This document shows, in pieces, positions 54,624-64,000 of a DNA stretch of 64,000 nucleotides. The translations under genes and the position numbers were made by a program. Source of the stretch: Hyaloperonospora brassicae (taxonomy: Eukaryota > Oomycota > Peronosporomycetes > Peronosporales > Peronosporaceae). Location of the stretch: assembly GCA_947650285.1 (NCBI GenBank), contig CANTFL010000167.1:62001-126000 (forward strand). The letters run 5' to 3'. Positions within the stretch are counted from its first letter, which is position 1. Each line of letters starts with the position of its first letter. Below the pieces are notes generated by a model. That model saw nothing but the letters and a program-made list of their open reading frames with translations. It was not told the DNA's origin and ran no database searches.

Positions 54624-57600
54624 AAGTCATCATTAGAATACTTTTGTTGACTCCAATAGATGATGCCGAGGAGACATGACCTTGCCGACGTAATGCTAAG
54701 GAGAGCGTCAAATGTCCAGATTAGCAACGAATGGATGTGTAAAGAATGTAAATACAGATAAAAGAGATTTCAATGGCAGCACTAAATATATTTAGCTCGC
54801 AACACCTGCAACCATTGTCTTGGGATTGGCCACGATCGGCTTCAGTGTCCCTCTCGTGCGATGATTGAGCCTATTCAAGACAAAGACGCGTTAATACCGT
54901 CTGATCTGTTGCAAGTGCCGCCATCGCGACTCGCGCAGTTGGACATACCGCCGCCATCTTACCTTTCGCTCTCAAACTCGACGACGCAGCCAATCCCGCC
55001 TCTGCAGACAGTGTCGCGTCCGAGGCCGCTGATTTTCCAAGCGCAGCAGGTTCCACCGGTTCAGGAATCGTCGCTGCCGATGTTGCCGTCACGCCCTTGG
55101 CTCCCACCTGCGCCGTTGCAGGAGCCGTCGTCTCGCAACTGAAGACTGCAGTGCGTTTTAAAAGCGGAGTGTCCGACTTATCTTAGAAACGTTTTAACGA
55201 AGGTCAATTGAAAGTGGTATTTTCTTTCCCCTTTTTGGTATATATCAAATAAGGTTAATGGATAGCCTAACCGTAGCACTATTTTTTAGGCGAACACATA
55301 TGTTTTTTACGATTCCCCCTGAGCCGCCACAAAGCAGCTGACTTTCATGCTCAGCGTCCTACTGGCAAAAGTTGCCGTGCCCTTCCGACGTGACACGGGT
55401 TGACAGAAACTTCGCGGCACATTTTTGGGACTATATTACGAAGTGCGCAAGTGTCGAGGCAAATTGCTCCGTCTCCGGACGCGAGCTACTGACCTCCGAC
55501 TAGCGGGTTCCAGTCGCTTCGATAACTGTGCGATTCGTAAAGCTCCGGCGGTATTGGATCTCATGGGGGATCGGCTAATCGTGAGATTCAAGACGATGTC
55601 GAGCCGAGGGAACGGGCTTGGGAAAAGATATGGTTTCTCATGAGCTCAATTTGCGTCACACGTTTATGGTGGGAGCGCAACGACACCGTGTTTCGAGGCG
55701 TGCAGTCCACGACGTCTACCGCTTCTAGACGGCAGGCTAACGGCAACTCCGTGCGTTCGTCCAGCGTAAGCACAGACGCGCCGCTTCCGTGGTCCAAGGA
55801 GCTCGTTCACACGCCTGCCTCCTACTGGTTTCCCTAGATCCTAGCGGCGACTCGCTCCTCTGGCGGACTGCCACGAACCTCAGCCACACCCGGCGCTGTA
55901 TACCTCGCTCAGGCGTTTTCAGACACCTTGCACATGATTATAATGGGAAATAAGACAGTCATGTCTCTCTCTCTCTCTTCCTTTGAAGCCGTCTTCTCTC
56001 ACTCTATCGCCACGTCTCGACTTCGTGCGATCGCGCCGATCAGTCTGTTGCCCCTGTGGTCTCAGAACGAGTGGATCTGTAAGTCGCATGTTTCGTTCCA
56101 GTCACACCGACGTACTTTGTAGCCCTACATGACAAAGCTCTGATGCTCACGTGGCTGGTTGACTGACTGTAGGAAGGACTGGAAGTTCAGCTTAGTTTAT
56201 CGACAATCAAGTGCTAAAACGTCCAGCGTCGCAAGCTGACGCTTCGATGCAAAAACTAGCACAAGCGACATCCCAACTGCGTCCTTGCGCTGTTCCAAAT
56301 GATGCAGTGGGCACACTGACTTGCTAAGCTGCAGCAAACGTTCTCCAGCGCCAGAAGGCGTGAAAGTAGATGTCGAACAGCTGGAAAGCGACGGAAAGGC
56401 AAGAGCCGCAACCGGGCAAGTTCGAGCTCGTATTCTGTTCCTTATGGCAAATTTAGCAGAGAAGAACGGCCGCTTTGACAAGATGGGGCCCAAGGTGAGA
56501 ACGACTTCACGGAATGTAGGTGGCAAGGGACGTGTGGCTCTCAACGGCGAACTACGCACTGCTCCGGGCGTGTAGGATAGCGGAGTTATACCTTACGCGA
56601 GTGGCGACTTTGGACTGCCGGATCCGCATTCCAAGTACGGGACTCAGCAAATGCCACACGATCCCCAGGCTTGGGCTCTGGACCACAGCAATCCTGATGG
56701 TAGCCCGCCGCTCATGGTAGCGGACGATGTGTGCGCCGATACACAACCACTTGCTTTAGCCTCTGAGTGCACCGGGGTTGCTCACGAGGCAAATCTAGTG
56801 GAGAGCGCAAACACTGGCTCCCCATCGCTGTCGTTTCGTTGATAGAGAACGCATACACAACCCGTTTCTTCCCGGCAAGCCGTTGTCAATAAGGCGGAGC
56901 TACTTCCTCGGAAGAGACCAATTACCGCGTGTAGCTGCTAGTTGCATCATTCAGACGTGTACACCACATGTGATGGAAACTTTTTGCACTTTGGTTTGTC
57001 TGCACTAGCAATTGGTACCAATTGGCACAGACAAAGTGAGAGGACAGGCACTTTGCTGCTTTGTTGACCAGTATCGACAGTGCGAAACGGCTGCGGTGTA
57101 TTGAGTGAGATGCCAGAAAATAAGCGATACCCGTCGAAGTGTAGAACAAAAGGAAGTCGTTGTTATGGTGGTGGGAACTTGGTTCTGCTTCATCCAGCTA
57201 TTCTTGCAACGTCGTGGTATTTTGTTCGGCGAAAGAGAGAGGCGCGGTTACATGATGCACTGGCACAACAAGCACCTGAACAATGACACGATGCGCGCTT
57301 GCTCGTGGACCTTGCGACGGAGAGTTGTAGCTACTCTGAACTCTGTGGTCCATCACGGCACACAAAATGCGAACTCGATGGCCAGCGACGCGCAGAGATG
57401 AGTTGGTACATTGCGTGCACAGGGCGTGGCCCACGACGACAAGGACATCTTTCGATCGACTTCCGCCTCTCGTGAATCCTCAAGCGGTAGTCGTTGGTCG
57501 ACTGGTCTCGACACGACGTTAAGTCTACTGATAGACCTCTGGAAGACCCAGTCTGCGACAAAAACTTCAAACATCACTGAAACAAGCGTTGCATTGTGTC

Positions 57601-57637
57601 CGTCACTGCAACAAGATTCGCTGCACGAGCTTCGGTC
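54624..57637. other. Intergenic, remnants only
   Basis: No supported gene in 3 kb. The first part holds an Ala-rich open frame (about 54909-55186) joined to the dispersed repeat. 55330-57630 has only short ORFs (for example 56321-56575 and 57105-57401) without recognisable domains or start context. Pieces near 57000-57400 could be remains of a decayed gene or transposase, but I cannot name it. 3' processing signals of SCO1 would lie near 57600. Confidence 0.45.
55143..55327 (+). repeat. Dispersed 185-bp repeat, copy 2 (shared gene 3' end)
   Basis: The inverted counterpart of 36910-37093. The open frame upstream (Ala-rich, ending VVSQLKTAVRFKSGVSDLS, TAG at 55184-55186) shares only its last dozen residues and the following AT-rich tract with copy 1. 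Both copies look like 3' ends of members of one gene family. Together they bracket the copy D region as an inverted pair 18 kb apart. Confidence 0.55.
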
Positions 57638-58592
57638 CTACGCCTTGATGTACGTCTTGATTTTCGCTACAATGTCGTCGACACGAGCAGCCTGCGTGAA
57701 AAAGTCGAGGAACTCGCCGTCGGGACCGACAAGGTACATGACAATGGAGTGGTCCACCAAGTAGTCGTCCTCGTCCTCGTCGTTCTCGTCCGCCTTGGAA
57801 AAGTAGACGCGATAAGCCTTCGCAATGTCAGCGACCTGATCTTGCGTACCAGTGAGCATCTTGAACTTGGGGTGGAAGTCGGCCTTGTAGACCTGCATTT
57901 GCTTGATGGTGTCACGTCTCGGGTCCACCGTCACAAACAGCGGCACGACTTCCGGACACTTATCAGCCTCTAGCTGGTCAAGCACGTCACCAATGCGCAC
58001 CAACTCATTGGGGCAGATATCGGGGCAGTGCGTGAAGCCAAAGTACAGCAGCGCGTATTTGCCACGAAACGACGCGTCTGTGACCGCACGTCTCGTGTCA
58101 CAGTCCACCAGCGTCCAGGGTCCACCAAGCAGTGGCTTGCCCACAGACGTCACCTTGGACGTAGCTGCTAGCAGCAAAAGCAACGAAAAGACAACGTAGC
58201 ACAATAAGTGACAAGTCTCCAACATCCGCGCACCCAGTCGACAGACTCGTTGGTCCGTAGTCGATACGCACATTGGGTCTGCAGCCGGTCCTTCTCCGAG
58301 TAGTAATAGTACACGACGCCACTGCTCACGACGCCCGCTAGTGTCAATCCGCTCCAAGTGACGGGCTACTCATTGCCATACCACCATAACAAGCCAATCA
58401 TCAGTTAGCACTGGAACTCTCTCTCTCTCTCTCTCTCTCGCCAATCGCTCGACAACGGCGAGCGACACGGACCCCAAACTTGTCGACTCGCGTGCCTGGC
58501 GCAGGTGCAGACGAGAACAGGCGCCGTGCGCTCTCGACGCGCGCCTGTCGTCGGCACAGCGACTGGATCGCGTGCGCCACGTGCTTCGACAT
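57638..58592 (-). CDS. SCO1: SCO1/SenC-type cytochrome c oxidase copper chaperone, three exons
   Basis: Delivers copper to the CuA site of cytochrome c oxidase subunit II, from the mitochondrial inner membrane. My model is exon 1 58473-58592, exon 2 58272-58365, exon 3 57638-58164, giving 246 residues. Both introns are 107 bp (58366-58472, GTCCGT...TAG; 58165-58271, GTGCGT...CAG). Evidence: an Arg-rich presequence MSKHVAHAIQSLCRRQ, then the junction KFG/PVTWSG matching the conserved GPV(S/T)W before the membrane segment (about 47-62, ending YYYY), GKPLLGGPW, FGFTHCPDICP with copper ligands Cys118 and Cys122, and His210 in YLVDHSIVMYLVGPDG. A single-exon reading from 58357 would lack the presequence and read through intron 2, so I reject it. 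A (CT)n tract lies in intron 1. Confidence 0.9.
58417..58439. repeat. (CT)n microsatellite in SCO1 intron 1
   Basis: About 11 uninterrupted CT units (GA on the coding strand) inside the 107-bp first intron, so length changes here would alter intron length but not protein. Confidence 0.85.
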
Positions 58593-58736
58593 GGCAGTTG
58601 CTGCTGCTGCAGGTGGCGGTGGGGCGCGTTTGTGCGGTGGGGCGCGACAACTGCGTCTCATTGGTTGAAAAGTGTTGCACAATATTGACGAATCACCGTC
58701 TCCCCTATCGACGCGTGCGAAGAGAGAGCAGCCGTC
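58593..58736. promoter_or_regulatory. Bidirectional promoter between SCO1 and NAA25
   Basis: Only 144 bp separate the two divergent ATGs. The left half is GC-rich. Near 58646-58660 the plus strand has TCTCATTGGTTGAAAAG, which loosely resembles the oomycete initiator plus flanking element (GCTCATTYYNCAWTTT) and would place NAA25 transcription about 80 bp before its ATG; it also contains ATTGG, an inverted CCAAT box. Assignment is by resemblance only. Confidence 0.5.
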
Positions 58737-61703
58737 ATGTCCAGCGACAGCGCGCGGCTCCTGACGCGGTACGTGCGGCCCATCTACGAGGCCATTGACG
58801 GTCGCCAGTACAAGGCCGCGATCAAGCTGTGCGCGCAGAAGCGTGTGGCAGATCTGGACATTGTGCAGGTCCTGAAGGCGCACTGCCTCGAGCGCACGGG
58901 CCGCGGGGACGAGGCGCTGACCATCTGCCGCCGGATCCAACGCACGCAGCCGACGGACGAGACGCTGCTGAATACTATGAATTTGGTGTTTAAGCTCGCG
59001 GGCTGTGAGCAAGAGATGCTGCCGACGTTCGAGTACGCGTGCAGCGCGAGCGATCCGCCCCACGAAGAGCTCTACCAGTCGCTGTTTGTGAGCTACGCGA
59101 GACGCGGGGCGTTCCTCAAGCAACAGCAGACGGCGCTCAAGATGTTCAAGTGCTTTGGCAACACCAAGTACGTGTGCTGGGCTGCGCTCGGCATGATGTT
59201 GCAGGTGGAGCACGAAGGAGCGTCATCGCAGATGCTGGCGCTGGCGGAGAAGATGCTGCTCAAGACGTTGCGCGTGTCGGGGTCGGACGATGGCGAGGCG
59301 CTGCAGCTGACGGTGCTGATTCTGCAGCTGCAAGACAAGCACCAAGGGGCGCTGGACGCTTTTGACGAGTTTGTCAAGAGGGAAGACAGCAACGACACAA
59401 CGGCAAAGCAGCAGCAGAAAAAGCAATCGACGACGTTGAGACGAGCTGCAGAGGGAGAAGGAGCGTATGAAGAGGACATTGAGCTTGGACCGATGCAGGC
59501 TATAGATCGACTGTCTCTCGAAGCGACATTGGCAAAGAATGTGGCAGACTGGACTCGGTGTGCAGCAGCGAACCGCAAGTTGCTGGAAAAGTACAATGCG
59601 GATGATTGGACGTTTTTGAAAGACTACATCACTGCACGATTTGAAGAGAAGAAGGATTGCACAGTGGAGGAAATGCTGGCACTAGGAGAGGAAATCACGC
59701 GGTTCTTGAACGAGCTGCAGTCTCGTCCGGACAACGAGCGCATTCGAGGCCCTGCTCTCGCTTTGATCCACGTTTGTGCCGAAACCTTGCGTCGTATAAA
59801 GCCGGAAGATGCGGCTGTATCGCAGGTAGAAACGAAGCTGCATACGCTCATTGTTGCCTACGCGGATCGGCTTCACTCCAAAGCGTGTTGCTTCACAGAC
59901 TTGAAGCAGTACTTTACTTTCTACCTGAAGATGAGGACGTCGTCATCTGCGAAATCTAATCTAGTCCAGCACTTTAGCGAGCTGTCGAAGATTTCTGCAG
60001 GCTTGCTCAAGAACAACCCGGTACATGGTGACATGGATGAGAAGACCCGTAAAGATGGGCAAAGCAACTTGAGCAGGCGCCTGCTTGCGCTGAAGGCACT
60101 CCGCTTCCTGGGCTACTATGACACTCCTGGAAAGTTTTCGGTCAACGATCTGAACCATTTAGTAACGGAGCTTGAGGACGAGTACGAAGCCACGAACTGG
60201 CTCAATATTGGTAGTGCAGGCGGCCAGCGCGAAGTGCAGCTCACGGACGACTTGCTACTGCTTGCAGCGCACTTTTTGCTGGATATTTATCAGCGATCTA
60301 GCGGTCATCGCGAATACCTGAAGCGTGCCGCAGGACTTTTGGAATATGGGCTAGAAAGGAGCGCGTACAACTTCCAAATGAAGCTCCTCTTGTCCCGTGT
60401 CTATGGTTACTTGGGTGCTGCGGAGGCGATGCTGAAGCGTCACGCAGAGCTGGATGTGAAGTATATCCAGCTGGACTCGTTGTCGTTTTTGGTGCTGGAC
60501 AAAATGCTTGACCTTTGCCAGTATGCTGAGGCACAGAAGCTCACGGATGCAATTGAAGCCCTTCACCGCAGCACCTTGCACGACACACCTGAGTACATTG
60601 TCCGTGCTTATCGACTCGGTGTCTACTCGAAGGTGGTTGACATGTCTTCGTTTCTGCACAAGCGCATGAAGAAGTCACACACGTTGGCTATCAGCAAAGG
60701 AGAGACGTTGCGCTTCAAGTTGCTCGACTCTTTGGCTGCTGGCCCTGCTGCACTTTACGAGCTTGTAACGTCGGTAGATTTTGGTGCTCAGATCACCGGG
60801 TTGGAGAATATGCTGGCGTCGAATGGTGCCGAGTTGTCGCACAATCAGCACCGCGAAGTTGTCGTGGACTGGACGTCGCAGCAGCGCGTGCCGACCGGCG
60901 ACTGTTTCAGCCACGACGACGCGCCTCTTGTCGAATGCGATCGGTCAGCAAACGCAAACACGTCACTGTTGTGGCTGAAGCTCAGCGTGCTGGTTCCAAA
61001 ACTGCTCAAGAGTCTTGCCAGCGATGACCAGTCCACTCTGACCGCGGCGATGACCGAATACGACGACGTCACCGAGCAGCTGCGTCTTCGTAACGTAACC
61101 GGTGAGCTTCAGCTACACGAGCGACTGTGGAAATGGAGCTCGGACAGCATCGCCGTTTCCGTTCGGATTGTGACTGCAGTGAACGACGACCAAAGCCAAG
61201 TGGACGAAGAGCGAGAGCTTCCGCCGAAGATCACGCGCCTCGAGGAGGACTTTGCATCGATTGTGGAGCTTCTGGGTGCCGGCTTTGCGTTTGCTGGTGC
61301 CGGGTCATCATCGGCCGAGGAGGTGGCGCTGTCCCCATACGCTGTATCGGCGCTGTCGTCACTGCTGCTGACCTGTGGTCTCTCTGCGCTCAGCGCCTTA
61401 GCCCTCGCCCAGCGCACTCTCGTGAAGAAGAAAGCCAAGAAAAGCGCACAGCTGTCCGTCACTGCGTCTTTGCTGCGCAACCTGTTCAAGCGCATGCACG
61501 AGGCACTGGTCGAGTTAGAGACGTCGGTTGGCGGGCTCCAGTTCGCGTCGCACGCGCTGCCACCGACGTCGACTGTGGCCCGAGGCGCTGGTCAGAACAA
61601 GGCGGATGCGAACGTCGTGCGGTCCTACCAGTTACTTCAGACGAGGCTGGTCGAGCTGCTAAGTGCGCGCGGCAGCTTCCTTCACGCTCTGTGGCAGAAG
61701 TAG
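58737..61703 (+). CDS. NAA25: N-terminal acetyltransferase B auxiliary subunit NAA25 (MDM20)
   Basis: 988 residues in one exon, close to the roughly 970 of human NAA25. The protein is the ribosome-anchoring, TPR-like scaffold of NatB, which with the catalytic NAA20 acetylates nascent proteins starting Met-Asp, Met-Glu, Met-Asn or Met-Gln. The N-terminus RLLTRYVRPIYEAIDGRQYK with ALKLC-type helical pairs, KAHCLERTGRGDEAL and LVFKLAGCEQEM are typical TPR-like repeats; YLGAAEAMLKRHAELDVKYIQLDSL-type sequence (about 560-600) belongs to the conserved central region. A Gln/Lys-rich, probably disordered insertion is at about 215-245. The C-terminal 150 residues contain two hydrophobic helices (about 865-885) of unclear role. 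Start chosen because it is the first ATG after the promoter. Confidence 0.9.
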   Translation: MSSDSARLLTRYVRPIYEAIDGRQYKAAIKLCAQKRVADLDIVQVLKAHCLERTGRGDEALTICRRIQRTQPTDETLLNTMNLVFKLAGCEQEMLPTFEYACSASDPPHEELYQSLFVSYARRGAFLKQQQTALKMFKCFGNTKYVCWAALGMMLQVEHEGASSQMLALAEKMLLKTLRVSGSDDGEALQLTVLILQLQDKHQGALDAFDEFVKREDSNDTTAKQQQKKQSTTLRRAAEGEGAYEEDIELGPMQAIDRLSLEATLAKNVADWTRCAAANRKLLEKYNADDWTFLKDYITARFEEKKDCTVEEMLALGEEITRFLNELQSRPDNERIRGPALALIHVCAETLRRIKPEDAAVSQVETKLHTLIVAYADRLHSKACCFTDLKQYFTFYLKMRTSSSAKSNLVQHFSELSKISAGLLKNNPVHGDMDEKTRKDGQSNLSRRLLALKALRFLGYYDTPGKFSVNDLNHLVTELEDEYEATNWLNIGSAGGQREVQLTDDLLLLAAHFLLDIYQRSSGHREYLKRAAGLLEYGLERSAYNFQMKLLLSRVYGYLGAAEAMLKRHAELDVKYIQLDSLSFLVLDKMLDLCQYAEAQKLTDAIEALHRSTLHDTPEYIVRAYRLGVYSKVVDMSSFLHKRMKKSHTLAISKGETLRFKLLDSLAAGPAALYELVTSVDFGAQITGLENMLASNGAELSHNQHREVVVDWTSQQRVPTGDCFSHDDAPLVECDRSANANTSLLWLKLSVLVPKLLKSLASDDQSTLTAAMTEYDDVTEQLRLRNVTGELQLHERLWKWSSDSIAVSVRIVTAVNDDQSQVDEERELPPKITRLEEDFASIVELLGAGFAFAGAGSSSAEEVALSPYAVSALSSLLLTCGLSALSALALAQRTLVKKKAKKSAQLSVTASLLRNLFKRMHEALVELETSVGGLQFASHALPPTSTVARGAGQNKADANVVRSYQLLQTRLVELLSARGSFLHALWQK

Positions 61704-62107
61704 CAAAAAGTGGGCACGTTTTGGGAGCGAACATATGGAGATATGAGCAGACTTTCTTACGCGGTTTTGTGTATCCGATGGTTAATGGGGTGTATACTTG
61801 ACCTTTTTCTCATGCAGTGCCATGCCGGTGCGTATACCCACCACGATCCATCATTGTTTTTCTACCAATGAGCTAACAAGCACCTGGCAAAGCACACATT
61901 CGCTGTTCACTATGTGTGTCCGGGCACAAAAAAGCACCAGCCGCGCTCCATTGACGAAAACTCTCACAATACGAACAGAGCACTTAGCCAGTCGAGCGTA
62001 AAAAAAGCAGTCACAAAACAGTCCCCCATCGGTCCTCTTTTGTGTACTGACTGATCAGATCCAAAACGCAGTGATGGACCAAATCGCAATCGGTCCCGAC
62101 CAGCGCC
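61704..62107. other. Intergenic and 5' leader between NAA25 and WDR59
   Basis: 404 bp that must contain the NAA25 3' end and the WDR59 promoter. The only feature I can name is a short upstream ORF at 62074-62142. Confidence 0.6.
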
Positions 62108-62142
62108 ATGCGGCGACGCCAGCGCAAGTTCGTCGCCACTGA
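62074..62142 (+). promoter_or_regulatory. Upstream ORF overlapping the WDR59 start
   Basis: An ATG 34 bases before the WDR59 ATG opens a 22-codon ORF in another frame (MDQIAIGPDQRHAATPAQVR...) that ends at the TGA 62140-62142, inside the main gene. If the transcript includes it, scanning ribosomes would be diverted past the WDR59 start, which would lower translation. Confidence 0.5.
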
Positions 62143-64000
62143 CGGCCCCAGCAGCGCTCCCAACGCGACGCACGACGCGCAAAGTGCACCCGCAACGATC
62201 GCCAGTGCCTTAGGTACGTCTCCCAGTGCGTCGCTCGCTCCTGACGAGTCAGTTGCCGTTGCAGGGAGCTCCACGATCTACGGGAATGTCCACGTGCGCC
62301 TGGACGTGACCGCCAGCGCGCTCAGTGTGGACGCCACAGGCGCTGTGGCTATCCTGGCAGGACGGAAAGGACTGCACGTGATGGCCCTTGAGACGCCGTT
62401 CGCGCCGTGGGCGACGTTGCCCCACCAGACGAAGCTCGAGGTGGCCGTGGTCAAGTGCAACCCGCATACGCTGTTCAAGAGCCACGTGGCCTCTTCGAGC
62501 AACCGGAACACACTCATTTGGGACATTGCCGATGCTATAGAGACAGTGGGAAGTGTGGCGTCCATTGGACAAGCGCAGGGCGCGTCGAGGGGCTACAAAC
62601 AGGGTCAGCCGAGCAGCAGGGGCGCGAACGACCGGGTCGGCTCGCAGACAACCGCACAGCCTCTTGTGGCAACGCTGAGGGCTCACACGCGATCAGTGAG
62701 TGACGTTGCCTGGTCGCCGAGGGAGCCCTCGCTGCTAGCGACGTGCTCGGCCGATGCAAAGACGCTGTTGTGGGACATGCGGTCACCGCAGAGACCGATA
62801 CAGACGTTGAATGCTTACAACAAGAGTGTAGTCCAAGTCGAATGGAATCGAGTGGATGCGACGTCGTTGGCGACGGCCCACGACGGAGAAGTGAGGGTTT
62901 GGGACTTACGAGTCGGCGCAGGGCGAATGGTAGCTCCCGCAGCTCTGATTACAGCGCATATGCAAAAGATCTATGGCATCGACTGGCACCCAGAGCGGAC
63001 GTACGAGCTGGTGACGTGCTCGGAAGATAAGACGGTCAAGTTTTGGAATGTGACACAGCCCCGCGTTTGTCAGGGGACGCTGAATACAGGGGCGCCAGTG
63101 TGGCGAGCGCAATACACGCCATTCGGGGACGGCCTAGTGACGATCTCGCAACGAATGGACAACACGATACGACTGTGGGCACTTTCGCATGCTGATGGGG
63201 ATAGTCGAGGCAATGGAGATAGCGGAAACGTGGCCAATGCACCATCGTCTGTCACTGCAGACTTAGTGCATTCATTCGCAGGTCATAATGATTTAGTGAG
63301 AGGTATGGCGTGGCGTTGTCGTCCGTCCACAAGTGTGTACCAGCTGGTGTCGTGGTCGAAAGACCAAGAGCTGCGCATGTGGCAAGTAGATGTACCACAG
63401 CTTGAGGCTTGTGGCTACGACACAGCGTCGTATCGCGCAGATGCTGCTCCTTCCGAGAACACCAGCACCACCAATGCTCGCCTGCACTCGGATGCTCGTC
63501 GTTTGCTGCACGCTGAGTTTGTCGAGATGCGAGCCCAGCACTCCAAGTACAGCCTGTCGGCTTTGAAAACTGACTTTCTACCGCTCGTGGTGCCAAAGTC
63601 AGCAGTACCACTGAGTACGGAGGAGTACACGTTGGGTGGCGACGATAGATCGTTGCAAGCCCTCCTTGCGCTCGAAGAAGAGCTTAACAGAGAATGCACG
63701 ACCCAGTTGCGTCCAGAGGGCGAAGAAGACGAAGCATTGTTGTCTGCGAGGGAAAAAGATGATGCTCGACCAGACGATTCGACGAGTACAAACGAACGGT
63801 CAACAAGATCGAGCGGTGCGAGAGCGCTGCCGTGTCCACGTATCTCAGGCGCAGTTTTCAGCGGGCCCAATATGCTGCTGGTGTTTGATTCGCGGGTGGC
63901 AATCGGTCAATCTCGCAGCTCCGCAGTGCCAACAGCTGTTGCAGCAGGCAAAGAGGGCAAGCCACCAGTGGCTGTAAACAAGCTACCGCGCACCTACGAC
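62108..64000 (+). CDS. WDR59: WDR59-like GATOR2 subunit (C-terminus outside window)
   Basis: 631 codons are open to the window end. WDR59 (Sea3 in yeast) is part of GATOR2, which acts at the lysosome or vacuole to relieve GATOR1 inhibition of TORC1 when amino acids are present. After a low-complexity N-terminus (1-55), a WD40 propeller spans about 65-430: HTRSVSDVAWSP, LLATCSADAKTLLWDMRSP, SVVQVEWNRVDATSLATAHD, GEVRVWDLR, YGIDWHPERTYELVTCSEDK, VWRAQYTPFGDGLVTIS, YQLVSWSKDQELRMWQVD. These match WDR59 blade by blade. A Ser/Glu-rich linker follows, then PRISGAVFSGPNMLLVF, the conserved PRTSGA-type block. I do not see a clear RWD domain between them. The C-terminal RING-like zinc domain should lie beyond the window. 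Confidence 0.88.
   Translation, partial: MRRRQRKFVATDGPSSAPNATHDAQSAPATIASALGTSPSASLAPDESVAVAGSSTIYGNVHVRLDVTASALSVDATGAVAILAGRKGLHVMALETPFAPWATLPHQTKLEVAVVKCNPHTLFKSHVASSSNRNTLIWDIADAIETVGSVASIGQAQGASRGYKQGQPSSRGANDRVGSQTTAQPLVATLRAHTRSVSDVAWSPREPSLLATCSADAKTLLWDMRSPQRPIQTLNAYNKSVVQVEWNRVDATSLATAHDGEVRVWDLRVGAGRMVAPAALITAHMQKIYGIDWHPERTYELVTCSEDKTVKFWNVTQPRVCQGTLNTGAPVWRAQYTPFGDGLVTISQRMDNTIRLWALSHADGDSRGNGDSGNVANAPSSVTADLVHSFAGHNDLVRGMAWRCRPSTSVYQLVSWSKDQELRMWQVDVPQLEACGYDTASYRADAAPSENTSTTNARLHSDARRLLHAEFVEMRAQHSKYSLSALKTDFLPLVVPKSAVPLSTEEYTLGGDDRSLQALLALEEELNRECTTQLRPEGEEDEALLSAREKDDARPDDSTSTNERSTRSSGARALPCPRISGAVFSGPNMLLVFDSRVAIGQSRSSAVPTAVAAGKEGKPPVAVNKLPRTYD

Noticed and set aside
54861..55142. 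Pro-rich plus-strand ORF and overlapping Ala-rich minus-strand ORF
   Set aside because: No domain or start context; another plus frame leads into the shared C-terminal repeat and explains the region better.
36910..55327. Inverted 185-bp pair as terminal inverted repeats of a large DNA transposon
   Set aside because: The segments contain a coding end and 3' flank, have no transposase between them other than retroelement genes, and show no target duplication at their outer edges.
56930..57560. Possible transposase remnant
   Set aside because: Scattered readable stretches in two frames suggested an old transposase, but no catalytic motif could be found, so no call was made.
58401..59213. 270-codon minus-strand ORF covering the SCO1 start and the NAA25 N-terminus
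   Set aside because: Only its segment from 58592 to 58473 is coding, as SCO1 exon 1; the rest is antisense to NAA25 and reads Arg/Leu/Ala-rich shadow sequence.
59093..61495. Several minus-strand ORFs of 60-170 codons under NAA25
   Set aside because: Shadows of a clear 988-codon conserved gene on the plus strand.

Overview
This window looks like nuclear DNA of an oomycete, most likely a downy mildew or Phytophthora relative (Peronosporales). Four things point there: Ty3/gypsy elements with the layout known from oomycetes, including a chromodomain plus a second archaeal-type RNase H; a secreted RXLR-like/EER effector candidate; compact host genes with very short introns; and a bidirectional promoter. 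No tRNA, rRNA, CRISPR array or prokaryotic signal was seen. All percentages and counts here were made by eye.

Layout. 1-7326 is the 5' part of a Ty3/gypsy element on the minus strand (copy A; its 3' LTR lies outside the window), with a long ORF on the opposite strand at its 3' end. 8495-9514 is a single-exon secreted effector candidate. 10406-35634 is a three-level nest. A Ty1/copia element (E, minus) was split by a gypsy element of the same family as A (copy B, plus, 12559-34833, 5-bp target duplication AGCAA). B was in turn hit by a solo LTR (14113-16027) and by a complete but decayed chromodomain element (copy C, minus, 21166-34050). 35635-38092 holds only remnants and one copy of a dispersed 185-bp repeat. 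38093-54623 is an LTR lying in plus sense, split by a nearly intact chromodomain element (copy D, minus, 39650-54346) with LTRs about 99.4% identical, a 1816-codon pol ORF and a 915-codon antisense ORF. 54624-57637 has no convincing gene. 57638-64000 is gene-dense host DNA: SCO1 (minus, three exons), NAA25 (plus) divergent from it, and the 5' part of WDR59 (plus, runs off the window).

How the parts relate. SCO1 (cytochrome c oxidase copper delivery), NAA25 (NatB N-terminal acetylation) and WDR59 (GATOR2, amino-acid signalling to TORC1) are ordinary housekeeping genes packed in 6.4 kb; the rest is retrotransposon-driven expansion with one effector gene, the usual two-speed oomycete pattern.

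Most notable observations. (1) The A/B gypsy family is saturated, in LTR, gag, pol and antisense ORF alike, with short perfect hairpins, about one per 35-40 bp, far above chance and absent from neighbouring elements and host genes. (2) Both gypsy lineages (A/B and C/D) carry a long antisense ORF with a predicted coiled coil that begins within about 130 bp of the 3' LTR; in each lineage it is conserved between two diverged copies. (3) C/D elements have two RNase H domains, the first lacking catalytic aspartates, a strong excess of GATC, and a gag start codon that abuts the LTR and overlaps the putative primer-binding site.
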